64,000 nucleotides of DNA from contig JAQFWX010000021.1 of the NCBI GenBank assembly GCA_027605045.1, positions 682,001 to 746,000 of the forward strand, given 5' to 3'. Shown piece after piece: positions 16,968 through 28,710 of the stretch. Numbering within the stretch: the first letter of the stretch is position 1; every line of letters begins with the position of its first letter. The notes under the pieces were generated by a model that searched no databases, was not told where the DNA came from, and was given only the letters and a program-made list of their open reading frames with translations. The DNA comes from Phallus indusiatus (Eukaryota; Basidiomycota; Agaricomycetes; Phallales; Phallaceae). The position numbers were made by a program, and so were the translations under genes.

Positions 16968-17533
16968 TTAGTCATCGTCGTCGTCTTTATCGCTGCCAGC
17001 ATCTTTCTTTCCCTAGAATATACCATAATCAGAAATAACTTTTTCAACGGGATAACTTTTGGACACATACGTTGACTGCGGCTTTCTCCCGTTCAGCGCG
17101 AGCTTTATCCTGGGTAGCTTGTTCAATGTAGGGCTACAATGTTTTGTACTTTATAAAATTGGGAATGTGAGAGACTGGGTCACCAACCTTTTTCTCGTCT
17201 TCATCTAGCTCCTTCCATTTGGCACCTAGGAGTTTTCCGACCTCACCTAAGGTAGTTGTAAATGCTACGACTTGTTTAAACAAATAGGGATTACCAAAGC
17301 TGGCGTCAGGGTTTTCAGCCTTGATCCTCTCCCTCCAGTCTTGGCTGAAGAACATGTACGCGGAAAGGGCTCGTTTAGGTCCATCTCTGTTTTTCTTGGG
17401 CACCTTTTTTTCGGCGGCAGCCTTTTTCTAAGAAAAAGAATAATAAATAAATTGAAGAGATAGATATATGCAGTCTATACACTGAGGAACTAATAAGGCG
17501 CACCTTGGTGACTTTGGTGGTTTCTTTGGGCAT
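16968..17533 (-). CDS. NHP6-like HMG-box chromatin protein
   Basis: Five exons (17504-17533, 17295-17427, 17188-17246, 17071-17133, 16968-17012) give a 109-residue protein, close to the length of NHP6/HMGB single-box proteins. Residues about 20-90 form the HMG box: [20 protein letters not shown], then [19 protein letters not shown] and [12 protein letters not shown]. The N-terminus is Lys-rich and the C-terminus is a short acidic tail (KDDDDD). This family bends DNA without sequence specificity and assists FACT-type nucleosome remodelling and transcription in the nucleus. All introns are short with GT/AG ends, and the frame closes exactly when they are removed. I am confident of the family; NHP6 orthology is inferred from length and layout. 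Confidence 0.92.
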
Positions 17534-18181
17534 CTAGAACGGAAAAATATATCAGAAACTAGTTTATGACGAAGGTAGTGATATAAAGGAGCAATGAAAA
17601 TCCAGTGGGGAACGCGCTAGCGAGTTCGGACCAAGCGCGTCCCACGATTAGGACACCGCCAAGGGAGGACCTCGTTCGGATGCTCGACAGCGACGGCGGG
17701 GGTGACGATGAGCAAAAAAGAAGGATAGAATGTCGTGGAGAAGACCAGAAGACACGTAACTGCAATAAGAAAAACTCACTTTGTCGAGAGGTGGTGTACA
17801 GTTAAATAGTACTGCTGGAAAGCGCGCGGATGCTCTGCACTACTAGTGGTACTATAATACGGTGAGGCAGGCTAGAGGGGCGTACGGCTCTCCTCCAAAA
17901 AACCCCCCACAATTATTTTCAAACTCAGCTGTCGCCCGGTCATCGGCTTATGTGAAATGTTCAGTCTCCGATTGAACTGGCTGACACATGGCACGCCCCG
18001 CATATACACACACATCATTTGAAGGCGGCTCATTCAAACATTTATCTGTTTTGTGTAGTCGGACGAGCTTGAAGTGCGACGGAACAAAGATTAGCTTGGT
18101 CAAGTTATATATGTAATTTAATTTTTACAGTGAGACCTAAATGGTGGACATCAGCAGAAAAGAATCAATAGAGTTGTAAGC
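17534..18181. promoter_or_regulatory. Upstream region of the HMG-box gene
   Basis: 648 bp between the HMG-box start and the end of the next gene. No ORF is convincing and no clear TATA box is seen. It presumably holds the promoter of the HMG-box gene. Confidence 0.35.
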
Positions 18182-19016
18182 TTATTCGCTGCCAAACACA
18201 AGGTTGACGATTCCTCCATCTTTCACCTGCGACTTCATGTCTTCGCCATTAGACAAAATCACTCCTTCTGGTGAAGCGAGATATACCGGCTTACATAAGT
18301 TCAGAAACGTTTTGAATCGACATCGGATAAAAGACATACTCACAGTCGTATCAGAGATAGTTATATGGAATGCTTTTGCAATCAAGTCTATAGCACGCCC
18401 GGTGATCATGGTCTGCGGCGAGTGTCAGCCCCGTTTATCTATAAAATCCTGTGCTAAACTGCTAGACCTTTGAGCACCAAAAGATTCTCTCTTGTGATTG
18501 AAACCGAACTTTGAAGTGAATTCTCTCCCTAATCGGTGTGGAGGCATCTTTGGCCACCAACGGAATAGCACTGTGCTTAAATTTGATCTGCTGGATGTGA
18601 GGGTTTTCTGAGCCTTTTGTGGCGATGCCGGCCGGTTTGGCTTTAGCAGGGAAGTGCTTGGCAAGCAGGGCACGAGCTTCGGGATTGCCTGCTTTTGTTG
18701 CACCCATTACAACTGGAGACGATGTCGACGTGACGGCTGGTAGGACACAGTCATTGCTATGAAATCGATGTACTGGGCACACAGGTTTGGCACAATTCGC
18801 GCATGTTGAAATCGAGAGTTGAGAACAAAGAAAGCATGATGATGATGTGACGTTCTCGCGAGTTGTCGAGTTAGTAGCGACGGGTTGAGAGCTGCAGGCA
18901 TGATCAAATATGTGAGACGAGCAAAAGTCATGTTTGCAATGTACACAAGCAATTGGCAGAAAATCTCGTAGATTGCATTGCTTACAATGACGTCCAACGT
19001 CCAAGTCCGAGTCCAT
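18182..19016 (-). CDS. AN1-type zinc-finger protein, Cuz1/ZFAND1-like
   Basis: Three exons (18468-19016, 18344-18412, 18182-18289) encode 241 residues. Two AN1 zinc fingers occupy residues about 11-40 (CKQCNLRDF, CVHCKHDFC, SSHIFDHAC) and about 63-92 (CFLCSQL, CANC, CPVHRFH). The C-terminus (ISDTT, then PVYLASPEG and GGIVNLVFG) resembles the ubiquitin-like part of Cuz1. In yeast, Cuz1 links Cdc48 and the proteasome during arsenite stress. The second intron is 54 bp and in frame. An in-frame ATG at 19064 is also possible; I chose the Met followed at once by the finger (MDSDLDVG). The last-but-one donor (GTCTAG) is atypical. Confidence 0.85.
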
Positions 19017-19123
19017 TGTTTGCGTCACGAGATGCGTCTTTTCAGCGCTTGTCGAATTGTACATACTTTTGCTTCACCAAACACCTTTCCGGGCTTTCTT
19101 CTCTCTTTTTCGCCGCCGTACAA
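19017..19123. promoter_or_regulatory. Very short bidirectional promoter
   Basis: Only 107 bp separate the divergent starts of the AN1 zinc-finger gene and the PAK-like kinase. A pyrimidine-rich run (CTTCTCTCTTTTTC) lies just upstream of the kinase start, typical of fungal initiators. Shared control is likely by position only. Confidence 0.5.
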
Positions 19124-22100
19124 ATGGACTCAAAAAGTCGATTTCCCGGCTTACGGCTGTTCAGAATAAATAGCGCAAGTGGTCATAATAGCCACACTGG
19201 GCACTCGCAGCCGCCACCATTATCTTCTCTGCCACCGCCTCATCCACCGCCGACGGCTTATGACAGCAACTCCGGTTTCTTCATGTATACCTCGACGATT
19301 GGGGCAGCGAGTACACCCGATCTTTCATATAATTCGATGCGTTCACCATCAAGTGATTACCCTCGTTTCCAGTCTCCAGTCTCTCCTTTTCTTCAGCAGA
19401 CACCCGCGTCTTCTTCCCAGACATCCTATCTAGCTTCACCAGCAACAGCTCTTCGGAAAAGTCTTACCAAACTCTCGTCCCTAGGAAGAAGGGGTACCAA
19501 ATCAGCAAACATACCTCATTCTCCTTCCCTGAATGTTTTGCCTGAGTGTAATGATGAGGGTATCTCTGCACCGTATAACTTCCAGGTTTGTTCATTTTCA
19601 TTTCGGAAGTAATTTTCATTCTTGAATCATCGTTTTCAGCATAATATCCATGTGAACGATAGTCTTCAGGGAATGCCTCCATCTTGGTTCTCCACTCTTC
19701 TTGCTGCGGGTTTCACTCAAGAAGAAATCGATAATCTTCGAGTCGTTCGCAACCAACGCGTTGCAACACAGCCTATTACAGCAACTTCTACTCGAGATCA
19801 TATCATGGCTACGTTCCCAGCAGTTCACCAGAATACTACGTCTCTCTCCCAGTTTGGCGAATTGTATCACCCCCCTCCAAGGATGAATACCTCCTCTCAA
19901 ACTTCTCAAAGCACACACCTTCATCACAACCATAATAATCCCTCGAAATCAATATCGTTGTTCTCGAATTCCGTCCGCTCTTCATCTCCTTCGGACTCGA
20001 GAGAATCCATATCACCATCTTCGCACGTAACCCAGCAATCAATGCTATCACCCTTGTATACCCAACAAACTGCTGGCTATACCCCATCATCTCATAGTCA
20101 CCAAACATATTCTCAGTCAGATTACGATGACAGTACGAGACGATCTCCTACAGAGACAAGCTTGCGCGCCTCAACAGACACTGTTACATATTCTCAGCAG
20201 TCTTCAAATATGAGTCACATTCACTCTGGACGACGTAGCGCAGTTACACCTCCTATCCATACACATAATTATCACCCGGTTATGTATCGAGTTGTTAATG
20301 AGGATCCAACCCCTACTACACCTCCCCCTGCGTATGCATCACCTAAATCTCCATACCGGTCTCATGAGAAGGGTCTGGAAAAAGCTTTCCGCTGGGAAGC
20401 TTCAACCAGTACTCAAGGACAAAGCTCTTTCGAGGCGAATGTCTCGCCAGTTATCTCACAACCTGCTGCAGACTTAAATTCAACTCATGATTCACCTTTG
20501 CAAACTAATTCGCAGTCCCATCGGGCAATGCATGTCGTTAACCAAAATTTGGAAGAAGCCGAAGTTACTCGCGAGGAACCACCCCTGCTACCATCTAATC
20601 ATTCCGACAAAACCATATCTTCCGCGCCAGGAACTATTGTTGGTGAAGATCACCGTGAAGAGAGTTATATCACTGAGAGGCTCTCACTATCACCTACCTT
20701 AGATCCAGTCAATGGCGTGTCGAAACCTGATGTCTCTGTTAATGATAACTTTATGGAAGACCTGGGGGAACACTCGTCCTCCCCAACTGCGCCCCCTCGA
20801 CTATCTCTTCATACCGATCAGGACGATGATTGGTCGACAATATTGAGATTCTCTTTTTCTGGAAACAATGCAAACCTGAAAAGCGATAATCAAAGCACCA
20901 CTACCAGTCCATTACAGAACTCCTCGGGGACGGCACCCAATCTCTTCACTCCGAAAGTAAATCGCACATCCCGCCGTAGCTCAATAATTTACGGTCCAAG
21001 AGGCTCACCTAGTTCCAAAGAGAAGCTGTATCATAACGCCGAACCCAGATACTCTAGCACCGTTGGGACGGAAATCGGTATCTTGCGTGAACAAGAGGAA
21101 TCTTCCCCTGTAATCGCGAGTTCCGCCATTCGGCATGAATTAACGAAAGAGGTATACGATGACTCTGCAAATGAAGAAAGTTGGGCGGACAACTATTTGG
21201 ATATGAAGGATGGCGATTGCGGGGACTCGGAAGATGTCGAGGTGGAGGATGGAGCCCAGGAAAAATCAATCTCCGGAGAATTGACGCTAACACCTGGACG
21301 TAATTCTCCCCGCGGTTCTTTTGATTCGTCTCTGACAAGACAGCCACCCTCTCCTGGCACCACTCAACGTTCCTTACCATCTCCTTCACCTTCGCAGCAT
21401 GTGTTTGTCACTACCCCGAAAGCCATAACTCCACTGTCGCCATCGACATCAATGGTTTCTCCCAGTCTTTCTCCGACATTTGCAATGCGCCCTACTTCGA
21501 TTCTATCTCGAAGGTCCTTTGATTTACCACCGCCATTACCACCGCCTGAAGAGGACCTACCCCCAACACCAGAAGAAGCGGCCGCTATGGGACTCGTGAA
21601 TACTCCTCCCCCGAAGCTGACTCCAAAAAGCACGCACAGTACGCAGGGTGGAGACATAACTCATGCGAACACTCGGATCCAGCAGGACAGTCAACTCGCG
21701 CAACCACCAGCTTTTGCAACTTCTTCCAGCCGATTAGGCTCACAACAGCCTCTGTCCTCGTTAACCACCAATATCCCAGCAACAACATATCAAAAGCGAG
21801 ACCTTCCACCTGTGCCTCTTAAAGTTAATACGGGAGTGAAGCATGCGCACGTACCAACGTCCTCAATTTCTTCGACATCATCGCATAATAGATCCGCTTC
21901 AGGATATCTTTCTAATCCGGGTGGGTTGACGATCGGACGCCCACCACCTTTACCTATGCCTCCAATCGGGAAAGTCCTCCCTTCTGTTATTATGCAACAG
22001 AGACGAGCCGCAGCGGCTACTAGTGATGTGTACCCGCCAAAAAATACGACCATCAACCGTTTGTCAACTGTAGCCGCAAATCCGAACCTAACACCTTCGC

Positions 22101-23757
22101 CTTCAGCATCGACCTTTTCTCATTCATCGAAATCCGCATATTCTCCTGATACTTCAGAGACTGAGTCAGTTTCTGATATACGAAAGCTATCCACGACTAA
22201 CGGGAATTCGAGCTCAGTTCGTGCAGCCAATATTTCTTCCTCCCCAGCATCGCTATCAGATGAAGCTGCCTCTCTCACACCTCCTGAGGGAGATAACTCG
22301 CTTGAATGCATCGCAGACACGAGACACGATGATTTAAGACGTATCCACAGCGATACTTGGTCAGCAGAGAGCAAATCATCGGAAGAGAGCCCTAAAGTTA
22401 ATGGTCGAAAGAATGATGTCCCACTGGATCTCACAGAAGTTGTCGAACCCCCTAGTCCATCTGTCCCGTTGACGCCATCAATCGCGGTGAATGGGCGCGC
22501 CATAGTAACTACGCAGAATTCCAATTCCATCCCTCCAGAGTCTTTCCAGATGCACCCTATCCCTCTAGACCTGCCGCTCGTTCTTCATCCAATCAAAGAG
22601 TACATTTCCATCGATGTAGAGCCATTAGATGTCTTTTCCGAGTTACAAGAAATAGCCCTAGGCCAGTATGGATCAGTTTACATGGCTCAAGTTCAGTCAC
22701 AGGAAGACATCACAGCTACATCGACTGTGGCTATAAAAAAAGTACCAATTTCCACCAAAGGCACTCCTAAGATCAGTCATCTCAAACGAGAACTTGGCTT
22801 GATGTCGAAAATTCGACATAAACATATACTGGAGACCGAAGCCTTGTTTTACGAGCCTACTGAAAGCATGCTCTGGATACAAATGGAGCTGATGGAGAGG
22901 AGTTTAGCAGATATACTCGCTCTAGGGGCAGAGGGCTTAGATATCCAAGAGCGAGTAATTGCCCGATTCGCTTCAGACGTGAGTCATATTCGTCGTTTGC
23001 CGGGTTCGCGTTTCTCAATATTTCTCTCAGATCCTTTCCGCGCTCGCATACTTAAATGAACAAGGGATAGCACATCGTGATGTTCGTTCAGACAATTTGC
23101 TCATGAATGGTGACGGCGTATTGAAACTTGGTGAGCCTTATTCAACCGAACCTTGTATACGTATTTACCAGGGATATAGCGGATCTTTCCAATGCTATTC
23201 AAGTTCCACAGACCAATTCAATACGTCTAGACATTGTGGGGATTCAATATTGGCAAGCTCCGGAAATCAGAAGGTAGGTTCTAATTTATATTCACTAGGT
23301 TCGTTTATTCATTCCTGTACCACAAGTGGCCGATATGATGCATTAAAAATTGACGTCTGGTCTTTGGGGGCTACAGTAAGCATACACCGTAGTTTCCATC
23401 TACCTCGCTTAATAACACTCTAACTCAGGTATGGGAATGTGCCGAATTCGATCCCCCATTTTCTGAGGTTGAGGATCCCAATGACCTCGGCGTGCGATGG
23501 CCCCCGCTTTCGCGCGCGGATCAGTTCTCGAAGGATTTTCATGACTTTCTACGATTATGCTCAGAACCGGCACCTTCACGCCCTCTACCTGGTCGTCTCC
23601 TTCGGGTAGGTCATTGAGAAATCTCCGAGTATAACGGCTTATTTTTTTTTCTTTTCTAAAGCACATGTATATCCAAACGGCATGTCCTCGTGTTGATGTC
23701 TTATCCCTCTTAAACGTGTGTCGATCGATGGAGGAGGCTATGCGGAATAGCGATTGA
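19124..23757 (+). CDS. PAK-like protein kinase with CRIB domain, 1,438 residues
   Basis: Seven exons (19124-19585, 19640-22978, 23031-23130, 23180-23273, 23327-23375, 23429-23605, 23662-23757) close into one frame. A CRIB/p21-binding motif spans the first intron (ISAPYNFQ, then HNIHVNDSLQGMP). It is followed by the helix WFSTLLAAGFTQEEI, as in Ste20/Cla4 kinases that bind Cdc42/Rac. About 950 disordered Ser/Pro-rich residues with polyproline stretches separate it from a C-terminal kinase domain. That domain shows LGQYGSVY, VAIKK, KRELGLMSKIRHKHI, HRDVRSDNLL, LADLSNA, YWQAPE and VWSLGAT. The catalytic loop has Arg where Lys is usual (HRDxK) and DLS instead of DFG, so activity may be altered. 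It is much longer than typical PAKs. The assignment to the CRIB-STE20 class is firm; the Ste20, Cla4 or third-PAK subclass is not. Confidence 0.9.
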
Positions 23758-23966
23758 ATCCGTTTCTTAATGAAACATATAACATTCATTCATGATGTAT
23801 GAAGCATACACATATTTTATTTTCTTGTTTACAGGCGTACATTTATTCAGTAATCATATCTTTTCAAATGTCACTAAGACTCACTTGCAATAGTCCGGAG
23901 CAATACAGTTTTCATCTTCTTACATAAGTAATATACGGGCGCTAAAAATCACACTCTTTGATCTCA

Positions 23967-25987
23967 ATGAGCACTCTGCTGAAAGCGTCCAGCAGGAATC
24001 GTGGTGAGCACCAAGTATTTCATTACTCGGAATATCTTCAACTTAATATCTCCCCGACTCATGAATTTTTGCTCGCCGAAAAGTATTCTGTCGCTCATTC
24101 GCTACTGTAGCAGAGCCACCCGTGCGACACTATGGTGGTCTTAAAGACCAGGTGTATTCCTTTGCCATTATTTTGCCAACGCAACTAATATTCATGATTA
24201 TAGGATCGTATATTTACCAATGTATACAGCCGTCATGATCATGGTATTAAAGGTGCCATGGTGAGTATGCAACATTCTGCAAAAACCTTCCCCTTGCTTA
24301 TTTCTGTCTGCTTCACTTTTTAGAGTCGTGGGGATTGGCATAAGACGAAGGACATATTATTAAAGGGCGATTCGTGGATAATTCAGACAATTAAAGATTC
24401 CGGATTACGTGGTCGCGGTGGCGCAGGGTTTCCCAGTGGCCTAAAATGGAGCTTTATGAACAAACCCGGCTGGGAGAAGGATAAAAGGTTGGGTGCAATG
24501 TTTGAGAATTCGGAGGTTGTTGAGCATCTTTTAGACCGCGATATCTAGTTGTCAATGCTGATGAAGGGGAACCGGGAACATGTAAAGACCGTGAAATACT
24601 TCGTGGTGATCCCCACAAGCTGGTTGAAGGGTGTCTCGTTGCCGGACGTGGAATGAACGCCACTGCTGGTAAGTGTTACTTGTAATTCTCTTTCCGTATT
24701 AAATGTAGATTTATGATTGTATTACAATAGCGTACATATACATTCGCGGCGAATTCTATCAAGAGGCAATGCACTTGCAACAAGCTATTGATGAGGCCTA
24801 TAAAGCTGGATTTTTAGGCCCCAATGCTTGTGGCTCCGGTTATAGCTTCGATGTTTATGTCCATCGTGGCGCAGGTGCTTATATTTGTGGCGAAGAGACT
24901 GCTTTGATTGAAAGTTTGGAGGGTAAACAAGGGAAACCTCGGTTGAAGCCTCCATTCCCTGCTGACGTCGGGTTATTTGGATGCCCCACAACCGTCGCCA
25001 ACGTCGAAACTGTTGCAGTGGCACCTACAATTTGTCGTCGTGGTGCAACGTGGTTCGCTGGTTTTGGACGGCAAAGAAACCAAGGCACAAAACTGTTTTG
25101 CGTCAGTGGACACGTCAACAACCCATGCGTAGTTGAGGAAGAAATGAGCATTCCTTTGAAGGAACTTGTTGAAAAACATTGTGGCGGCATCAAAGGAGGT
25201 TGGGACAACCTTCTTGGCATTATACCTGGTGGATGTTCAGTGCCCGTTTTGCCGAAATATAAATGTGAAGAAGTTCTGTACGTTCCTCAGTGCTTTTTTT
25301 GGCTTTCTCCCCTGGCTTTTGTTTCCAAGTCTTACGTGTTACAGGATGGATTATGATTCGTTAAAAGACGCACAAAGCGGTCTTGGAACGGGCGCCGTCA
25401 TTGTTATGGACAAAACTACTGACATTGTCAAAGCGATCGCTCGTTTTTCACACGTTTGTGATCTGTCTCCGTCAAGAAGTCTTTTTGACTGACCGAGATC
25501 TAGTTCTACAAGCACGAATCGTGTGGACAATGCACGCCGTGTAGGGAAGGGACCACATGGATGATGAACATGATGGATCGTATGGTAGAAGGTCGTGCTC
25601 ACTATCGCGAAATTGATATGTTGCTCGAACTAACGTACGTCAATTTTTGCAATGACCGGTGAATTCTTCACCTGTAATATTGTTTAGTAAACAAGTGGAG
25701 GGTAAGACTATTTGCGCCTTGGGAGATGCAGCTGCCTGGCCAATTCAAGGTCTTATGAGACATTTCCGTAAGTCAGTAACCTCAGCTTTGTTTGAAGGAT
25801 TCATAAGTCTTCAGGGCCCGAGGTCGAGGCTCGCATCTCAGCTTTTAGAAGTCAAAATGGACCTGTGCTCTTTGGTGGACGTTTAAGATCACAGACAGAC
25901 CCAGGACTTGCTCTTCCCGATAACATGGGTGGTTATCTGGAGGATGATGCCGCTCGGGTGCCTGCCACACCCCCAATGATTTCTTAG
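23967..25987 (+). CDS. NADH:ubiquinone oxidoreductase 51-kDa flavoprotein (NDUFV1)
   Basis: Ten exons (23967-24003, 24111-24151, 24204-24260, 24324-24487, 24535-24668, 24731-25277, 25345-25453, 25504-25634, 25688-25767, 25815-25987) give 490 residues, the usual size. The subunit oxidises NADH at the tip of mitochondrial complex I using FMN and cluster N3. The glycine-rich [31 protein letters not shown] and [16 protein letters not shown] form the FMN/NADH site. [12 protein letters not shown] plus the later Cys in [12 protein letters not shown] supply the four 4Fe-4S ligands. The N-terminus ([12 protein letters not shown]) is basic and hydroxylated, as expected of a mitochondrial presequence. 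All residues expected for function appear present. It is convergent with the acid phosphatase gene, 165 bp apart. Confidence 0.96.
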
Positions 25988-26152
25988 GGCATATTCCAAC
26001 AGCCAATTAATACTATAATGCACATAGGATTTCAAGTGGTAAATCAGAAAAGGATTACACACTGCGCTTATCATAATGTGAAGCTGGTTGGACTTCGGAT
26101 ACATTATACATGAGTTTCCTTTTGTGACACAAAAAGACACATACGGATATAT

Positions 26153-27848
26153 CTACAAAATATAGAAATAGACAACAAGGGCAGCAAGCATTGAAGAGGT
26201 GTGTGTTACTACCAAGTTAGTAGCTTTTGAGGTTGTAGGAGTCGACCCTGGAGCAGGAGCAGTGGCTGAAGTATTTAGTGGCCCACTGGCGGGAACTAGC
26301 TCACCAACGCCCGTCAAATTCACAGGCGACGGAGCGACTGCAGAAGTAAAGCTAAGATTGAGGTTTGATGCAGTAAACACTTTCCCTCCTCCTGCACCTA
26401 CGGCTGACACATTGGGAGCCGTAAATGGAACATACGCATTCGCATTTAGAGCACCTGGGATCGGCCCACTGATGTTGGTTAATGGAATAGCATCACCGGT
26501 GACATTGACGTTCTGCCAATTGGTTTGCTCGGCGACAAAAGAAAAAACATTAGCCATAGTTCTGTACAACCATTCCACATTAGAATCATATCATCAGTTT
26601 GAAATAGAGGGACATACGCATTTGTATCACCTCTTCCAAGTGAGCCCAAACCCCAGTTATTTTGAACGGTACTTAAAATGGAATAATGGGTATAGTAGGT
26701 CGAATCTTTGGTTCCGCGAAGTTTTTCTGGGATCCCATTGCCCAGGAGTAAAGTAAAGACTTGGTTATTGACCGTATCCGTTTCATTTTCGTCGAACGTA
26801 AGCAGAATAACCGTTCGGTTGTCATTGAAGGCTGTGTTATTGAGGAGAGGGAGGAGCCAGAATTGAAGCCATTGCGCCCCATAGTCAATGTTTGTGTCAT
26901 GAGCATCATCAACCAGATTTGGAGTTATGAAAGCCCATTGTGGAATGACGGATGCATTCACGTCAGCGGCAAACCCATTGAAATTGCGGATTCGGGATGT
27001 TCGGGAAGGAATGGAGGCCACGGAGTCGAAAATAATCAACGGGTTGTGTTTACGCACATAGTAAGTATATGGGGGATCTGAGGGCGAAACATAATCCGGT
27101 TGTGTAAAACTAGTGAAGGTGAGTTACATAAGTACATTACAGAAACCTCATTACTTACTTGAAACCTTGGAATCCATCCGTTGGCATGGATTCTTGGTAT
27201 TCAGCCCAGGAAATGTTCTTAGCCTCCAACAAGTCGACAATCGTTGATATACTGATTAATCAATATCCATCCATAATCAAGTGTGGGAGAAGATTAGACT
27301 AAAACTTACTTGCTCGGAATGTTGTAAAAGTCATCGTCATGCATTCCAAAGAAATCGCCACCAACCGAAGCAACGTAATTAGGTTCAGAGGGATGCGTCA
27401 AAGCAAAATACTGATCAAGAAGAATCCCTTGTTTTGCTAGATCAAGAAAAGTTTGCTTCCCACAAATGTAAGTTTTACATATGTATCACGCTGTTAGATG
27501 GAGACACCAACAGTACTATTGGTCGTGGCGAAGTCAGTGTTCTCTAACCAAATCTGATGGGTGGATCTGAGATTTCTCCTTTAGACAAGATACTTGTGGC
27601 TGACTTACTTGGAGAAAGCGATCGAATGCTTTTCCAGGGACTACATCGCTTTTTGGGAGAGTACCATTGCTGGGCTGTCCAAAGTTAGGTGAAGGAATCA
27701 AAGGCCCACTAGACGGTGCTTTGAAGGTGGGGACCTACAGGAAGTTGAGTCATGAAAATGCAATTTCGGCTAGCAACGAGGTACATACTTGAGCTGCAAA
27801 GACAGCGGCGGGTAAAGTCCAAGGGAGGAAAGCCGACAAGGAAAACAT
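26153..27848 (-). CDS. Secreted/GPI-type acid phosphatase of the phosphoesterase family
   Basis: Seven exons (27789-27848, 27609-27734, 27512-27553, 27310-27455, 27159-27251, 26618-27109, 26153-26561) encode 455 residues. MFSLSAFLPWTLPAAVFA is a signal peptide. IWLENTDF, QGILLDQYFALTHPSEPNYVAS, GGDFFGMHDDDFYN, HNPLIIFDSV and VILLTFDENETD match the fungal acid phosphatase branch (Aspergillus PHOa-like) of the phosphoesterase family, which releases phosphate from organic esters outside the cell. The last about 130 residues are Ser/Thr/Pro-rich with several N-glycosylation sequons. They end in a hydrophobic tail (MLAALVVYFYIL), suggesting a GPI anchor. The third intron's 5' site (GTTGGT) was chosen because only it keeps the frame. 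The boundaries of that intron are the least certain part. Confidence 0.88.
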
Positions 27849-27894
27849 GACCAGACAATCAGGACTTCACACATCTTGAGCTTTTTGGTGGCGG

Positions 27895-27902
27895 TTTATA
27901 TA
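27895..27902 (-). promoter_or_regulatory. TATA box of the acid phosphatase gene
   Basis: TATATAAA on the minus strand lies 47 bp upstream of the ATG at 27848. A strong TATA box fits an inducible secreted enzyme. Confidence 0.5.
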
Positions 27903-28710
27903 CATCACAACCAGCGGGGCAATAATTACCGTTGAGGAAGGGGTAAGTAATCAATAACTCGATTATTCGAGCTTCGATCAGCGCGGGAGTGAGATATCAA
28001 AGATATCAGAGGAGAAAAATTCCCCTTAGGGCAAACAACAATGACTGGGCTGCCTATAGGAATAGCTTACTGTTGTGAGCCGACGAAAAATGTGCTTCTT
28101 TGGCAGTAAGGCAATGTCATTTTCACCATAGCATCCTGAATATGAAGTACTGGACCAATAAGAACATGCACGTGTTGTCTATGCTGTTCATTTGGAGCGC
28201 ATGAGACGTCTGATTTCTACGCCAATCGAGCCCAACGCTAAAATTAGCGCCAATATTTAAAAATGATGCCTTTAAAGAAAGGAAAAGACGAAGCAAGAAA
28301 CGTGATGAGGAACAGTGAGGAACCGAAATCGTACGTGAATCAAAATGAGCTAACCAACGGTGATGTCACACGACACGCGACAGCGACAGTGGGAAGAGAA
28401 TCCTCAACTGCCCTGAAAATATTCCGTTGACAGCTGAGCATATGGTCTCGCTGATCTTATGCACCGCGCATCAGACATGTGACTGTGGTAGATATAGTTG
28501 ACGTTTAATTTTAACAGCGACGCCAGCTTAGAAGAACTTGGACTGTCTTTTGCGGCCGAATAAACTTCGCAGGGGGTGCTTAAACTTCAGGTGAAAAGCG
28601 TGGACTTTGGTTTAGTGTAATTGTGAACGTCGAACTGCTAAAAAAAATATAGAATATAAGAAATTCAGTAATAACAAATGAAAAATGAAAATGAAGGATA
28701 ATAATAGATA
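27903..28710. other. Intergenic, no gene seen
   Basis: This holds the upstream region of the acid phosphatase gene and the 3' flank of the dual-specificity phosphatase gene. No reading frame or RNA gene is supportable. Confidence 0.45.

Noticed and set aside
26199..27081. Plus-strand ORFs over the acid phosphatase
   Set aside because: They are antisense shadows; the minus strand gives a complete, spliced phosphatase.
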